From Deltaproteobacteria bacterium (GTDB lineage Bacteria > Desulfobacterota > Syntrophobacteria > Syntrophobacterales > Syntrophobacteraceae): a stretch of 64,000 bases of DNA. Numbering within the stretch: the stretch's first letter is position 1; every line of letters begins with the position of its first letter. This document shows, in pieces, positions 46,786-56,057 of this stretch. Below the pieces are notes generated by a model, which made no database searches, was not told where the DNA came from, and worked only from the letters and a program-made list of their open reading frames with translations. The stretch covers positions 1-64,000 of the forward strand of contig JAAYVE010000005.1 in NCBI GenBank assembly GCA_012517315.1, read 5' to 3'. The position numbers and the translations under genes were made by a program.

Positions 46786-48565
46786 GAGGCAATGAGCCGG
46801 GGAGGGGGAAAAAAAGCGAAAAAATTGTACCTTTCGGGGCTTGGGAAGCCACTTCGATGCGGCCCCCCGCGTTTTCGATCATCTGATACACGATGCTGAG
46901 CCCGAGGCCGGTGCCGGTCTTCTTGGTGGTGAAAAAAGGTTCGAAGATCCTCTCCTGAACATCCTTGGGAATCCCCTCCCCCGTGTCCGCCACGTCGATC
47001 CGGATTTCCTCCCCTTCTCCACGCCTGTTCCTCACGGTATCCACCATGATGGAGAGTTCTCCTCCGTCGGGCATGGCTTCCAGTGCATTGGTCAGGAGGT
47101 TCCACATGATTTGGCGGAAGTGCTGGGCGTCCATAGTATAGGTGGGCGAGCAATTGAAGGCTGTGCGGATGTTGTGGGAGACGTTCACCTTGCTTCGGGT
47201 TTTGAGCAGAGCGAGGATCTCGCTGATGACGCTGCACAGTGAAACTTCCTCGGTTTTCTCCGACTTTCTTGCCCCCTTGGACAGCCAGAGGAAATCCGTC
47301 ACGAGTTCGTTGATCCGATGGATTTCCCTGGAGACGATTCCCATGAGGCGGGAGCGCTGGGAGTCCCGGCTGGAATCCATTTGCATCATTTGAACGGCAC
47401 CGCTCATGGCGGCCAGGGGGTTTTTGATCTCGTGGGCGATTTCCGCGGCGATTCTTCCGGCGAGGGCCAAGCGTTCCATGCGCTTCAGATGCTCCTCCAT
47501 CGCCTTCAGATGGGTGAGATCCTGAAAGATCAGCACCCACCCGGATGGTTCGCCGCTTCCTTTGTGCAGTCTTGAAATGGTGTAGCCCAGGGAGATCTCC
47601 TCGCCGGAGGGTCGGGTGTATGCCGTCTCCATGCGTTCCAGACCAGGCGAAGTCGTGAAAAAGGGTGCGGAAGGTTCCGCCACCCAAGGCATTCCTTCCA
47701 GGGGAGGAAAAACCCGCTCGAAGGGACGTCCCTCGATCTGTTCGGCCGGCAGGGCGAGAATTTCCATGGCCGCCCGATTACAAAAGAGAATCTGACCGTT
47801 TTGCCCGATGGTCAGCAACCCGCTGTTCATGCTCTGGACAATGTTCCGGTGAAGCACCTCCAGTTGAATCAGGTCCCGTTCCTGTTCCTTGAGCTTCCTG
47901 CTGGATTTTTGAAGCTCTTCCGCCAGGTAGCCACCCAGATAGGCCACTAAGTAAAAACTGGCCGTGTTCATGAGAATACTCAGAAAATAGGCGCCACTGT
48001 CCTTGCCCGTCGCCACCTGGGAGATGATTTCCAGAGGAGAAATCCAGCCGAAGTACTGCAGATCCAGTAACAGGCCGTAGGAAAGGCTGCAAAGGGACGC
48101 AATGAGGAGGCTCCCCCGGCGATAGAGGAGCACGGCGGCGCTGATGATGACCGGCATATACAGGAAGGAAAAGAAGCTGTCGATGCCGCCGGAAATGAAG
48201 ATCAACACCGTTACGGCGGCGACGTCGAAGAAAAGCTGGAAGTACGCGAAGTTAACGAGCCCGTGCGTATATTTAAGCAACCAACTGGCAAGAATGGTGA
48301 AGGAGAAAAGAATACAGGAAAAGAAGTAGAGCGGCTGTAGATGGACGGACAGCAGGTCCGCCTCCCGATGGCTCTGGACGCCCAGAGTCAGCAGGAGAAA
48401 GAAGACGGCCATGACCAGACGAAACATGAGGAGACCCTGAAGTTTGCGCCTGAGGGGCTCCTCGTGGGTCTCGGCGAGGACGGGGGAGGGGAGGATCCTG
48501 CAGTCCATGGAGGGGGCCATGGACCGACAAGGCATTACAGCGGCGGTATCTTGAGGGAGCATCAT
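46775..48565 (-). CDS. pilS: PilS-type sensor histidine kinase
   Basis: The 596-residue protein starts at ATGATG with GGAG just upstream. Six hydrophobic segments fill residues 45-215, followed by a PAS domain (QSMNSGLLTIGQNGQILFCN, about 245-340), a HisKA motif IAHEIKNPLAAM, and a complete HATPase: NLLTNALEAM, DTGEGIP, FEPFFTTK and GTGLGLSI. This layout is that of PilS, which phosphorylates the sigma-54 activator PilR to control pilin genes. It follows pilC by 113 nt. No pilR is adjacent; groES follows instead. Confidence 0.85.
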   Translation of the reverse strand: MMLPQDTAAVMPCRSMAPSMDCRILPSPVLAETHEEPLRRKLQGLLMFRLVMAVFFLLLTLGVQSHREADLLSVHLQPLYFFSCILFSFTILASWLLKYTHGLVNFAYFQLFFDVAAVTVLIFISGGIDSFFSFLYMPVIISAAVLLYRRGSLLIASLCSLSYGLLLDLQYFGWISPLEIISQVATGKDSGAYFLSILMNTASFYLVAYLGGYLAEELQKSSRKLKEQERDLIQLEVLHRNIVQSMNSGLLTIGQNGQILFCNRAAMEILALPAEQIEGRPFERVFPPLEGMPWVAEPSAPFFTTSPGLERMETAYTRPSGEEISLGYTISRLHKGSGEPSGWVLIFQDLTHLKAMEEHLKRMERLALAGRIAAEIAHEIKNPLAAMSGAVQMMQMDSSRDSQRSRLMGIVSREIHRINELVTDFLWLSKGARKSEKTEEVSLCSVISEILALLKTRSKVNVSHNIRTAFNCSPTYTMDAQHFRQIMWNLLTNALEAMPDGGELSIMVDTVRNRRGEGEEIRIDVADTGEGIPKDVQERIFEPFFTTKKTGTGLGLSIVYQMIENAGGRIEVASQAPKGTIFSLFFPLPGSLPLVK

Positions 48566-48678
48566 TTCTCCGAGCTACTCGACAATCGCAGCATCCGATC
48601 GATTGAGAGGGAGATTCAAGGGGACCCTCCCCCACCCGGCACTCGGCCAGCGCGGGTCGGCTCCTGGGGTTTTCCGCC

Positions 48679-49896
48679 TCATGCGCCTCTCGAGACAACA
48701 TCTGCAATCTGGAAGATGGGAAGATACATGGCCACGAGCAATCCACCCACCGTGACCCCCAGAAAGACGATGAGCATCGGTTCCAGCAGGGAGGTCAGGG
48801 CCTCGACCGCCGTATCCACTTCTTCGTCATAGAAATCAGCGATCTTCCCCAGCATGGTGTCCAAAGCTCCCGTGGCCTCTCCCACGGCGATCATCTGGGT
48901 CACCATGGGTGGAAACACGTTGGTCTCCTGGAGGGGCTCCGCCACGGGACGCCCTTCGGCGATGGCTTCCTTCGCCTGTCGGATGGCATTCTCGATGACC
49001 TTGTTTCCCGCTGTCGACGCCACAATGTCCAGTCCGTCCAGAATCGGGACTCCGCTTCCGAGCATGGTGCCAAGCGTCCGGGTGAACCGGGCGACCGCCA
49101 CTTTCCGGATCAGCATGCCTACAACGGGAAGCCGCAGAAGGAGCCGGTCCGTGTAGAGTCTACCCTTGGGATTCTTGCGCAACTGTTTGATGCCAACTCC
49201 CATGAGGACCAAGCCCAGACCGATCCAGTGGAAATAGCGCACCGCGTAGTCACTGAGGGACATGACAAAGAGGGTCATGGCCGGAAGCTTGGCGCCGGCG
49301 TCCTTGAAAAGCCCCGCAAAGACCGGGATGACATAGATGAGGATGACTGCGATGACCACCAAGGCGATGGTGACCACGATACCCGGATAGGTCATGGCAC
49401 TCTTAACCTTCTTCTTCAGGCCGGCCAATTTTTCTATGTAGGCGGCAAGACGGTTCAAAATCACGTCCAGCACGCCACCCGCCTCGCCGGCACCGATGAG
49501 GTTCACGAAAAGATGGTCGAAGACCTTGGGATGCTTTCGGCAGGCGTCGGAGAGAGTCGCTCCCTCCTCCACGTCGCGACGCACGTATTTGATGACTTTC
49601 CGAAAGGTGGGATTCGTCTGCTGATCCTGGAGGATCTCGAGGCACTGGACAAGAGGCAGGCCTGCATCGATCATTGTGGCGAACTGCCTTACAAAGATCA
49701 CCAGGTCTTTTTCCTTGACCCCCGGCTGCAAAAACGTGATGTACTCCGAGATGTCTTTCGGTTTTTCCTTGAAACTGGTGATGGCGATGCCTTTCTTCGT
49801 CACCAGCTGACGGGCGACGGAGACATTATCTGCCTCGATCTCCCCTTTCTGTTTTTTCCCTGAGCGATCGGTTCCTTTCCAGAGATAGACCGGCAT
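48679..49896 (-). CDS. pilC: Type IV pilus inner-membrane platform protein PilC
   Basis: The 405-residue protein has two T2SSF domains: the first with VRQFATMIDAGLPLVQCLE and GEAGGVLDVIL, the second with FTRTLGTMLGSGVPILDGLD and GEATGALDTML. Three membrane helices lie near residues 170-190, 215-240 and 375-395. It is the platform that the PilB ATPase acts on for pilus extension. It begins 27 nt after the pilB stop. Confidence 0.96.
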   Translation of the reverse strand: MPVYLWKGTDRSGKKQKGEIEADNVSVARQLVTKKGIAITSFKEKPKDISEYITFLQPGVKEKDLVIFVRQFATMIDAGLPLVQCLEILQDQQTNPTFRKVIKYVRRDVEEGATLSDACRKHPKVFDHLFVNLIGAGEAGGVLDVILNRLAAYIEKLAGLKKKVKSAMTYPGIVVTIALVVIAVILIYVIPVFAGLFKDAGAKLPAMTLFVMSLSDYAVRYFHWIGLGLVLMGVGIKQLRKNPKGRLYTDRLLLRLPVVGMLIRKVAVARFTRTLGTMLGSGVPILDGLDIVASTAGNKVIENAIRQAKEAIAEGRPVAEPLQETNVFPPMVTQMIAVGEATGALDTMLGKIADFYDEEVDTAVEALTSLLEPMLIVFLGVTVGGLLVAMYLPIFQIADVVSRGA

Positions 49897-49923
49897 GGAC
49901 GTACTCCTTCCTTCACACAGCTG

Positions 49924-51618
49924 CTAATCTTTTGCCGATGATCGCAGGACCTCTTCCACCGAAGTGACTCCCGCCTTCAATTTATTGATACCGCTTCTTC
50001 TGAGGGTGATCATGCCCAGCCGGATGGATTCCCTCTTGACCTCGGCCGTAGAGGCACCGAGCAGGACCAGTTCACGGATCTGCTCGTGCATGGGCATCAC
50101 TTCATAGAGGGCGATCCGGCCCCGGTACCCGGTGTCGTTGCACACCGGGCAACCCTTGCCCTTGTAGCATGCAAACTGCCCGATTTCGTCCTCCCGGACC
50201 CCCATGTCCAACAGCAGTTCAGGTGCCACGTCCTCTTCGTAACGGCACTCGGAGCAGACCCGTCGCACCAGTCGTTGGGCAAGAACGAGGTTGACCGCCG
50301 ATGAGACCAGAAATGCCTCGATGCCCATGTTCAGGAGCCGCCCGATGGTACTCGGCGCATCGTTCGTATGGAGTGTGCTCAGGACCAGGTGCCCGGTGAG
50401 GGCAGCTTTGATGGCGACCTCAGCCGTCTCGAAATCCCTCACCTCCCCAACCATGATGATGTCTGGGTCTTGCCGAAGAAAGGAGCGGAGAGCTGAGGCG
50501 AAATTCAAGCCGATGGAATCATGGATTTGCACTTGGTTGATCCCAAGCAGGTTGTATTCCACCGGGTCTTCCGCAGTGGAGATGTTAAGACTGGTCTTGT
50601 TCAACTCAGATAGGGCGCTGTAAAGGGTGGTCGTTTTTCCGCTTCCTGTGGGGCCCGTCACGAGCACCATTCCGTAGGGAAGGTAGATGGCTTCCCGAAA
50701 CGCCTTGTACTGGCTGTCCTCGAATCCCAGCTTGGTCATGTCCAGCTGAAGTCCCGATTTGTCGAGGAGTCGCAGCACGACCTTTTCTCCAAAGAGGGTG
50801 GGTAGGATGGAGACTCGGAAGTCCATTTCCCTGCCCTTCGCCTTCAGCTTGATGCGCCCGTCCTGCGGCAGTCGGCGTTCGGCGATGTCCAGGCGGCTCA
50901 TGATCTTGATGCGGGATATGATGGCATTCTTCATGGCGAGCGGAGGCCTCATGATCTCGTAGAGCACTCCATCTATGCGAAATCGAACCCGCATGGTCTT
51001 CTCGTAGGCTTCGATATGGATATCACTCGCTTGCTTCCGAATGGCGTCCATGAGAATGAGGTTCACCAGTTTGACGACGGGGGCCTGTTCGGCGGCATCC
51101 TCCAGGAAGGAGAGGTCCATCTCCTCCGCAGTTTCCACCAGGTCCACGTCGACTTCTTCCTTGAGCATCCCGAGGACGTCGTCGAGGCTGTCGTCGCCGG
51201 CGAAAAACTGACTGATGATCTTTTTGATGGCGCTATCCGCGCAGACGTGCACTTGGATGTTCTTGCGCGTCAGGAAACGCAGGTCGTCAATGACGAAAAG
51301 GTTTCCTGGATCGGCCATGGCCACGTTGAGCGTATTGCCCATGACCCCGAAAGGAACGGCTTGGTACTTCTGGGAAATGTCAAGAGGAATCAGGCTGAAG
51401 ATTTCTTTGGGGATGGAGAGCTTGGTGACGTTGACTGCCGGGACGTGAAACTGCCGGGCGATGAAATCCACCAATCTGTCTTCCGTGATCAGCCCCAGTT
51501 TGATGAGGACGGCCCCAACACGCTCCCCGCTCTGACTCTGTTCCTCCAGAGCCCGATTCAGCTGCTCCTCGTCTATGATTCCCTCTTGAATCAGAAGTTC
51601 CCCAAGCTTCTTAGCCAC
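49924..51618 (-). CDS. pilB: Type IV pilus extension ATPase PilB
   Basis: The start is placed at the GTG at 51618, 6 nt after AGAGGTG, giving the usual (M)AKKLGELLIQEGII; the GTG 9 nt earlier sits on the ribosome site. The 564-residue ATPase has the MshEN N-domain, Walker A GPTGSGKTTT, the Asp box, Walker B and His box (STLHTNDAPS), and the zinc tetracysteine CSEC...CPVC. It powers pilin polymerisation. It leads the pilB-pilC-pilS operon. Confidence 0.96.
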   Translation of the reverse strand: MAKKLGELLIQEGIIDEEQLNRALEEQSQSGERVGAVLIKLGLITEDRLVDFIARQFHVPAVNVTKLSIPKEIFSLIPLDISQKYQAVPFGVMGNTLNVAMADPGNLFVIDDLRFLTRKNIQVHVCADSAIKKIISQFFAGDDSLDDVLGMLKEEVDVDLVETAEEMDLSFLEDAAEQAPVVKLVNLILMDAIRKQASDIHIEAYEKTMRVRFRIDGVLYEIMRPPLAMKNAIISRIKIMSRLDIAERRLPQDGRIKLKAKGREMDFRVSILPTLFGEKVVLRLLDKSGLQLDMTKLGFEDSQYKAFREAIYLPYGMVLVTGPTGSGKTTTLYSALSELNKTSLNISTAEDPVEYNLLGINQVQIHDSIGLNFASALRSFLRQDPDIIMVGEVRDFETAEVAIKAALTGHLVLSTLHTNDAPSTIGRLLNMGIEAFLVSSAVNLVLAQRLVRRVCSECRYEEDVAPELLLDMGVREDEIGQFACYKGKGCPVCNDTGYRGRIALYEVMPMHEQIRELVLLGASTAEVKRESIRLGMITLRRSGINKLKAGVTSVEEVLRSSAKD

Positions 51619-51825
51619 TGACAACACCTCTTTAGCGCTTCAAGGAGACCATCTTAACTGCAAGATATTTTGCCATTTCGATGACTTGAAGGATCTTCTC
51701 TGGTCATCTTTGAGCCGGGACCCCGCGCAAGTCGCTTCCATGCAGCCTATAAATCGTAAGAAGCTCCTGAGAGGTTGAACGAAAAAGCACCCGCGAGCAG
51801 GCTGAAATATTCGACCGAAAAAGTC

Positions 51826-51853
51826 TTGACAGAGGACAAAACGAGGTTATCAT
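51826..51853 (+). promoter_or_regulatory. Strong sigma-70 promoter of the PxxKW gene
   Basis: A perfect TTGACA (51826-51831) is followed after 16 nt by TATCAT (51848-51853). Transcription would start near 51860, about 48 nt before the ATG. Confidence 0.75.
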
Positions 51854-51907
51854 TCGCCCAATTTTCCGCTTGTGCCCGAACAATTTAATTTTGAAGGAGG
51901 ATGTGCC

Positions 51908-52195
51908 ATGCACTGTGCAACGGTGAAGGTGGGTCATGACTGCACCTTCATGACAAAAAGCGGCTGTGGATTCAACGGGGGTTCCTGCCATCAGGTGGTG
52001 GAGCAATGCGAGGGATGTCAGAAAATAATGGAATTGCCTGCGGGAAGGTACTGTTCCACCTTTCCCAATCCGGCCGTCAAATGGAGAACCAGCAACTGCA
52101 ATTTCGCCACTCACGTGAAGATCGAAACGCAAAGCCAGCAGCAGGCGAAGATCAACCCGTTGAAAGCTTCCAAGCGGGCTACCAAAGCGAAGTGA
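51908..52195 (+). CDS. PxxKW-family cysteine-rich small protein
   Basis: The ATG at 51908 has AAGGAGG 9 nt upstream; an earlier in-frame ATG has no site. The 95-residue protein has eight cysteines (3, 12, 20, 27, 34, 37, 49, 64), including CEGC, and the family motif FPNPAVKW (Pro55, Lys58, Trp59). The C-terminus is Lys-rich. The pattern suggests metal or iron-sulfur binding; no function is established. A near-consensus promoter implies high expression. It precedes the ferredoxin oxidoreductase genes by about 420 nt, probably as a separate unit. Confidence 0.85.
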   Translation: MHCATVKVGHDCTFMTKSGCGFNGGSCHQVVEQCEGCQKIMELPAGRYCSTFPNPAVKWRTSNCNFATHVKIETQSQQQAKINPLKASKRATKAK

Positions 52196-52614
52196 AGCGC
52201 CTCTCTGCTTGTGGCTGGTGAGAGCATCGTTTCACAGCCGATTCCAACGGTTTTGCAGACGCGCTCTCACCACCCGCCACAATCCCTGCCGTCCCCCTCT
52301 CCTATTTTTTTCCTCACAAGAATTCAAACCATCTCCAGTATGGCCGCCAACCCAAGAACATCATCTTTCCCTCTCGACGGAAGGCGCCTAACGATTGCCC
52401 CCTTACCTGGCCACCATGGCCGCCCTGAAGACGGGTCATGTTTTCGTTTGACTTCTTCAACAGCGGTCGTTATGGGATTATCTGCCGTTGAGGCCCGTCC
52501 TCGCTTTTCATTAATCGGGAAAAGATGATGAGAATCTCTCCTTACCCGTTTTGCAGGCGCCTCGCGAACGGTCATTCGCCCTTTGGGGGGCCATGAAGAA
52601 AGGACAATGTCATT
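52196..52614. other. Intergenic region before the oxidoreductase genes
   Basis: About 420 bases without a supported gene. The left end holds a 10-bp inverted repeat (52216-52225 with 52263-52272, TGGTGAGAGC/GCTCTCACCA) around a 37-nt loop, which may end the PxxKW transcript or shape its 3' end. A T run follows at 52304. I see no clear promoter for the next gene. Confidence 0.45.
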
Positions 52615-53823
52615 GTGGGACAAACGCTGATATTGACAGGAAACCAGACAGCGGCCCTCGCTGCCAAACTCTGCCGGGTTCAGGTCATCGCAGCCTACCC
52701 CATCACTCCCCAGTCCAAGATCCCGGAGGTTCTCTCGGAGTACGTGGAAAAGGGGGAACTCCCGGCAGAATTTGTGCGGGTGGAAAGCGAGCATTCGGCC
52801 ATGGGAGTGTGCATTTCCGCCTCCATGGTGGGTGCGAGGGTTTTCACCGCCACAGCCGCCAATGGACTCGCCTATATGCATGAACAGCTTCACTGGGCCG
52901 CCGGGGCCCGGCTGCCCATCGTCATGCCCGTCACCAACCGCGGCCTTGGAGCTCCCTGGACCATCCTCAACGACATGCAAGACAGCATCGCACAGCGGGA
53001 CACGGGCTGGATGCAGTTTTACTGCCTGAACAACCAGGAGATCCTCGACCAGACCATTCTGGCTTACCGCACGGCCGAGGCGCTGCTCGTTCCCATCATG
53101 GTCTGCTTCGACGGCTTCCGGCTCTCCCATACCATGATGCCCGTGGAAATCCCATCCCAGGACGAGGTGGACGCTTTTCTGCCTCCTTACCGACTCCCTT
53201 ACACAATCGATGCCCAAAACCCCGTGAACATAAACCCTGTTGTCATGACCGATCCCCTTCCCGACCCCGCCGGTGAACTCGCGCCCAGCTACATGGGTTT
53301 CCGCAGAAGGCTTCAGGAAGCGCACGAGTCGGCACTTCCCGTCATTGCCAGACTGGGACGGGAATTCGGGGAGATCTTCGGGAGATCCTACGAAGACAGT
53401 CTGTACCGCTATCGCAATGAAGACGCCGATTTCCTCTTCCTGACCATGGGATCCCTCTCCAGTGAGGCGAGCGACACGGTGGACATCCTGCGGGACGAGG
53501 GAGTGAGGGCCGGCGTCATTGGGTTGAGGGTGTTCCGACCGTTTCCTGCCCACCAATTAGCCTCCGCCGTCTCGGGAGTGAAAGGAATCGCCGTCGTCGA
53601 AAAGGCCATCAGCTACGGCTACGAAGGGGCCCTTGCCACTGAATTGAAGGCGGCCCTCTTCAGCGCCAACGGGTTGCGGCCCGTGGTGACCAACTACGTC
53701 GTCGGCCTGGGAGGCAAAGATGTCAAACCGACCGATCTGCTGGAAGCCGCACGCGATACGCTGACCCAGGTGGACGGCGCAAGCAGGCACGAGCACCCTA
53801 AGTGGTTGGGTTCAGGGGTCTGA
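52615..53823 (+). CDS. 2-oxoacid:ferredoxin oxidoreductase, alpha subunit
   Basis: The GTG start has AAGGA about 11 nt upstream. The 402-residue protein is a PorA-type alpha subunit: GNQTAALAAKLCRVQVIAAYPITPQS, here in residues 9-34, VESEHSAMGVCISASMVGA and TATAANGLAYMHEQLHWAAG give the pyrimidine-side domain, and a C-terminal domain II begins near residue 265. With the beta subunit it would oxidise pyruvate or a similar 2-oxoacid to the acyl-CoA and reduce ferredoxin. Substrate cannot be fixed. The beta gene follows after 180 nt. Confidence 0.9.
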   Translation: MGQTLILTGNQTAALAAKLCRVQVIAAYPITPQSKIPEVLSEYVEKGELPAEFVRVESEHSAMGVCISASMVGARVFTATAANGLAYMHEQLHWAAGARLPIVMPVTNRGLGAPWTILNDMQDSIAQRDTGWMQFYCLNNQEILDQTILAYRTAEALLVPIMVCFDGFRLSHTMMPVEIPSQDEVDAFLPPYRLPYTIDAQNPVNINPVVMTDPLPDPAGELAPSYMGFRRRLQEAHESALPVIARLGREFGEIFGRSYEDSLYRYRNEDADFLFLTMGSLSSEASDTVDILRDEGVRAGVIGLRVFRPFPAHQLASAVSGVKGIAVVEKAISYGYEGALATELKAALFSANGLRPVVTNYVVGLGGKDVKPTDLLEAARDTLTQVDGASRHEHPKWLGSGV

Positions 53824-54003
53824 TCCGCCGGGGGGGATCCCGCCGCCGTTGCGTGGACCTGGCCCGGAGCAGGCGGAACCATTGCGGAACGTGATTGGAG
53901 AAGTGTTCAAAGGGAACGGCAAGCCCCATTCGGAAGCAGTCGGTCTTGTTGCCTCTTTGCCGTTCTCGTTTCAGGCCAACACCAAGAGGAAAGAACCGAT
54001 TCT

Positions 54004-54903
54004 ATGTCGACGGCCATCCTGGATCTCCCCGAAGAAGAATACATCATGCCCGGAACGCGGACCTGCGCGGGTTGCGGTCTCCCCATCGCCTACCGATACA
54101 TCCTGAAGGCCCTCGGGCCCAAGACCATCATGACACATCCCGCATGCTGCCTCACCATACTCCACGGCATCTATCCCAAGACCCCCATCGCCATCAACGC
54201 CGTGAACAACACGTTTGCCAGCACGGCTGCCTCCGCCACGGGCCTGGCTGCCGGTCTGAAGGCCACAGGGCGGAACGATTTCACGGTCCTCGCCATGGCG
54301 GGAGACGGGGGCACGTTCGACATGGGCATCCAGGCTCTCAGCGGTGCCGCAGAGCGGGGCACGGACATCATTTACGTCTGTTACGACAACGAAGCCTACA
54401 TGAATACGGGAGTCCAGCGATCCAGCGCCACACCCAGCGGCGCAATGACGACCACCACCCCGTTCATTCCCAAGGAACAGCCCAAGAAGGACTTCGTTCA
54501 GATCATGGAGGCCCACCACCTGCCCTATCTGGCCACCGCCTGTTCCGCCTACCCGGGGGACGTCTACAACAAGTTCCTCAAGGCCAGAGAAATCAAGGGC
54601 ACCCGCTTCATCCACCTGGCGGTTCCCTGCCCACCCGGATGGGGATTTCCCACCAAGGACACTGTCAAACTCGGCCGCCTTTCAGTGGAAACCGGCGTGG
54701 TCGTGCTCTATGAAGTGGTCAGGGGAGCGCTGCAGCTCACCGGAAAGAGCCTCAGCATGGCGAGAAGCGGACGGAAGAAGCCCGTTGAGGATTACCTCAA
54801 GATCCAGGGGCGTTTCAAGAAGATGACGGCCGAACAGATAGCCGATTTTCAGAGGCAGGTGGATGAAAGGTGGGAGCAGCTGATGGCAAGGGCAGAATTC
54901 TGA
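54004..54903 (+). CDS. 2-oxoacid:ferredoxin oxidoreductase, beta subunit
   Basis: The 299-residue TPP-binding subunit has GTRTCAGCGLPIAYR, PACC and the TPP motif GDGGTFDMGIQ...YDNEAYMNTG. Cysteines at CAGC, CC and a later CP are those that ligate the proximal 4Fe-4S cluster in PorB proteins. It pairs with the alpha subunit upstream. No gamma or delta (ferredoxin-like) subunit gene is present on either side. Confidence 0.92.
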   Translation: MSTAILDLPEEEYIMPGTRTCAGCGLPIAYRYILKALGPKTIMTHPACCLTILHGIYPKTPIAINAVNNTFASTAASATGLAAGLKATGRNDFTVLAMAGDGGTFDMGIQALSGAAERGTDIIYVCYDNEAYMNTGVQRSSATPSGAMTTTTPFIPKEQPKKDFVQIMEAHHLPYLATACSAYPGDVYNKFLKAREIKGTRFIHLAVPCPPGWGFPTKDTVKLGRLSVETGVVVLYEVVRGALQLTGKSLSMARSGRKKPVEDYLKIQGRFKKMTAEQIADFQRQVDERWEQLMARAEF

Positions 54904-55038
54904 AAGGTTCCCCTTGCCGGGCAGGCCCTCTTTCGTGGAGGGAGGCTTTTCAGAGCGATGGCGCCGGGTGCCCTCCTTTTCCCCGCAGACTTCGCAGTCG
55001 GCTGATCCGGCTTCATCCGATCTTTCGGGGAAGGGGTC

Positions 55039-56037
55039 CTACTCCCACCAGCGGAGCAGGACGCTGCCCCATGTGAAGCCAGCGCCGAAAGCCGACAAGA
55101 CCACGTAATCGCTTTTTTTCACACGTTTTTCCTCCACCGTCACGTCATAGAGACATAGGGGGATCGTCGCTGCCGTCGTGTTAGCGAAACGGTCGACATT
55201 GATCACTACCTTGCTCGACTCAATTCCCATGCGCTCGGCGCTCGCCCCGATGATCCGCAGGTTGGCCTGGTGAGGGACAAAAAAGGCGATGTCCTTTCCC
55301 TCCAGGCCGTTTCTCTTCATGATTTCGACGGAAACACCGGCCATTTCCGTGACGGCGTGTTTGAAGACCTGTCTCCCCTCCTGGTAGACAAAGTGCTCCT
55401 TGTTCTGCACCGTCTCCATGCTCGCAGGCCGCCGGCTGCCCCCCGCTTTCATGTGCAGGTATTCCCCCCCGGCCCCATCTATCCGGTGAATGTAATCGAG
55501 GATTCCATAACCGGGCTCGGGGCAGGGTTCCAGAAGGACGGCCCCCGCTGCGTCGCCGAACAGAACACAGGTGTTTCGATCCTCGTAGTCCACGATGGTG
55601 CTCATCACGTCACTGCCGATGACGAGCACCTTTTCGTGACGTCCGCTTTCAATCATCTGGGCGCCGTTCACGAGGGAGAAGATGAAACCGGAGCAGCCGG
55701 CAGAAAGGTCGAACCCCCAGGCCCGCTTGGCTTCAAGAGCTGACTGGACGAGACACGCAGTGGAAGGAAAGAGCATGTCCGGCGTGACGGTCCCCACGAT
55801 GATGGCGTCGATCTCTCCGGCTTCCACCCCGGCGCGTTCTAGGCACTCCCGGGCGGCACGACAGGCCATATAGGAATTTCCAAGGCCCGGTTCCAAAATG
55901 CGACGCTCCCGGATACCCGTGCGGGTGAAGATCCACTCATCGGTTGTATCGACCATTTTTTCCAGGTCCTGGTTGGTGAGTCGCCGCTCCGGCACAAAAC
56001 GCCCTACGGACCGGATAAATGCTTTCTTCTCGTTCAT
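55039..56037 (-). CDS. fabH: Beta-ketoacyl-ACP synthase III
   Basis: The 332-residue thiolase-fold enzyme has the full FabH triad: Cys115 (LSAGCSGF), His256 (PHQANLR) and Asn286 (RFANTTAA). The N-terminus (TTDEWIFTRTGIRERR) is typical. It condenses an acyl-CoA primer with malonyl-ACP to begin fatty acid chains. It starts 20 nt after the SDR stop, so the two are likely co-transcribed; the usual plsX-fabD-fabG neighbours are absent. A FabH paralogue working on other acyl groups is possible. Confidence 0.92.
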   Translation of the reverse strand: MNEKKAFIRSVGRFVPERRLTNQDLEKMVDTTDEWIFTRTGIRERRILEPGLGNSYMACRAARECLERAGVEAGEIDAIIVGTVTPDMLFPSTACLVQSALEAKRAWGFDLSAGCSGFIFSLVNGAQMIESGRHEKVLVIGSDVMSTIVDYEDRNTCVLFGDAAGAVLLEPCPEPGYGILDYIHRIDGAGGEYLHMKAGGSRRPASMETVQNKEHFVYQEGRQVFKHAVTEMAGVSVEIMKRNGLEGKDIAFFVPHQANLRIIGASAERMGIESSKVVINVDRFANTTAATIPLCLYDVTVEEKRVKKSDYVVLSAFGAGFTWGSVLLRWWE

Positions 56038-56057
56038 CTTCCCCCACTCCCACTCTG

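Noticed and set aside
51657-51673. Sigma-54-like promoter (TGGCA and TTGCA) upstream of pilB
   Set aside because: The GG to GC spacing is one base too long for sigma-54, so it was not annotated, although its position would suit pilB.
52324-53556. 410-codon minus-strand frame opposite the alpha-subunit gene
   Set aside because: Shadow of the oxidoreductase; no recognisable protein features.
54926-54955. Weak hairpin CCCTC/GAGGG after the beta-subunit gene
   Set aside because: Five-base stem with a short T run; too weak to call a terminator.
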